Translations under genes and position numbers: made by a program
Assembly: GCA_964568425.1 (NCBI GenBank)
Contig: CAZMPO010000002.1
Location: 96,030 to 160,029 of the forward strand
Origin: CAKSQF01 sp964568425
GTDB taxonomy: Bacteria; Bacillota; Clostridia; Oscillospirales; CAG-272
DNA length: 64,000 nt
Direction: 5' to 3'
Part shown: positions 63,974 to 64,000 of the stretch, piece after piece
How the letters are laid out: every line of letters starts with the position of its first letter
Numbering within the stretch: the stretch's first letter is position 1
The notes under the pieces: generated by a model
Seen by the model: only the letters and a program-made list of their open reading frames with translations
Told to the model about the DNA's origin: nothing
Databases searched by the model: none

Positions 63974-64000
63974 GTTTTCAAAAACGTAACAAACTGTAGC

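Overview
The window is a chromosomal segment of a spore-forming, Gram-positive-type member of the Firmicutes, most likely class Clostridia and probably a gut anaerobe. The reasons are a spoIIAA-spoIIAB-sigF operon and spoIIE, a large (about 270 nt) SRP RNA, a valine T-box leader, LtaS-like, FakA/FakB and PlsX/PlsY enzymes, BspA-type and PKTGD-anchored surface proteins, and near-consensus sigma-A promoters. Base composition is even and codon choice is C/G-rich at third positions throughout. There is no phage, CRISPR array, insertion sequence or rRNA, so most of the window looks like core chromosome. Genus cannot be set from this sequence alone.

Layout. 1-6.7 kb (+): end of a cyclophilin-HIT fusion, a DUF1858 protein, trmK (apparently without an in-frame start), a Nif3-like protein, prfB, SRP RNA, dnaX, ybaB, recR. 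6.8-9.8 kb (-): a lipoprotein joining a degenerate VanX-like domain, an SH3-like domain and an M14 peptidase; a conserved unknown; rpmB. 9.9-13.4 kb (-): DUF512 radical-SAM-like protein, der, plsY. 13.6-16.0 kb (-): yceD-rpmF and the spoIIA operon. 16.2-18.5 kb (-): LTA-synthase-like protein. 18.7-21.7 kb (+): T-box and valS. 21.8-24.0 kb (-): tRNA-Lys and a BspA-type leucine-rich-repeat protein. 24.2-28.9 kb (-): alaS, HAD phosphatase, luxS, mtnN. 29.1-33.6 kb (+): cca, hisS, aspS. 33.7-37.0 kb (-): a feoA-feoA-feoB-FeoB-associated operon behind three evenly spaced palindromes. 37.0-37.6 kb: non-coding, with a MITE-like inverted repeat. 37.6-40.7 kb: PAP2 phosphatase (-) and spoIIE (+). 40.8-46.1 kb (-): xre-fakA-fakB-GNAT-plsX-acpP. 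46.2-51.7 kb (-): MoxR ATPase, DUF58 and transglutaminase proteins. 51.9-53.3 kb (+): HU and a D-lactate-type dehydrogenase. 53.5-57.9 kb (+): two tandem BNR-repeat lipoproteins and a PKTGD-anchored protein. 58.0-63.9 kb (+): a RACE/ASKHA ferredoxin-like protein, an MBOAT acyltransferase, a DHHW protein and a membrane protein.

How the genes work together. FakA/FakB, PlsX, ACP and the distant PlsY form a route from fatty acid to acyl-phosphate to lysophosphatidate, here led by a small XRE regulator. MtnN and LuxS recycle S-adenosylhomocysteine and can make AI-2. The SpoIIAA/AB/SigF switch and its phosphatase SpoIIE lie 22 kb apart, but both have a TTGACA-21 bp-minus-10 layout like that of Spo0A-activated promoters.

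The observations most worth checking are the VanX-like domain lacking two zinc ligands, the triple 34-bp-spaced operator before feo, a near-identical A/T-tract module upstream of two unrelated promoters, the paired 21-bp-spacer sporulation promoters, protein-like sequence after the stop of the BspA gene, and two conserved genes (trmK, yceD) without a canonical start.
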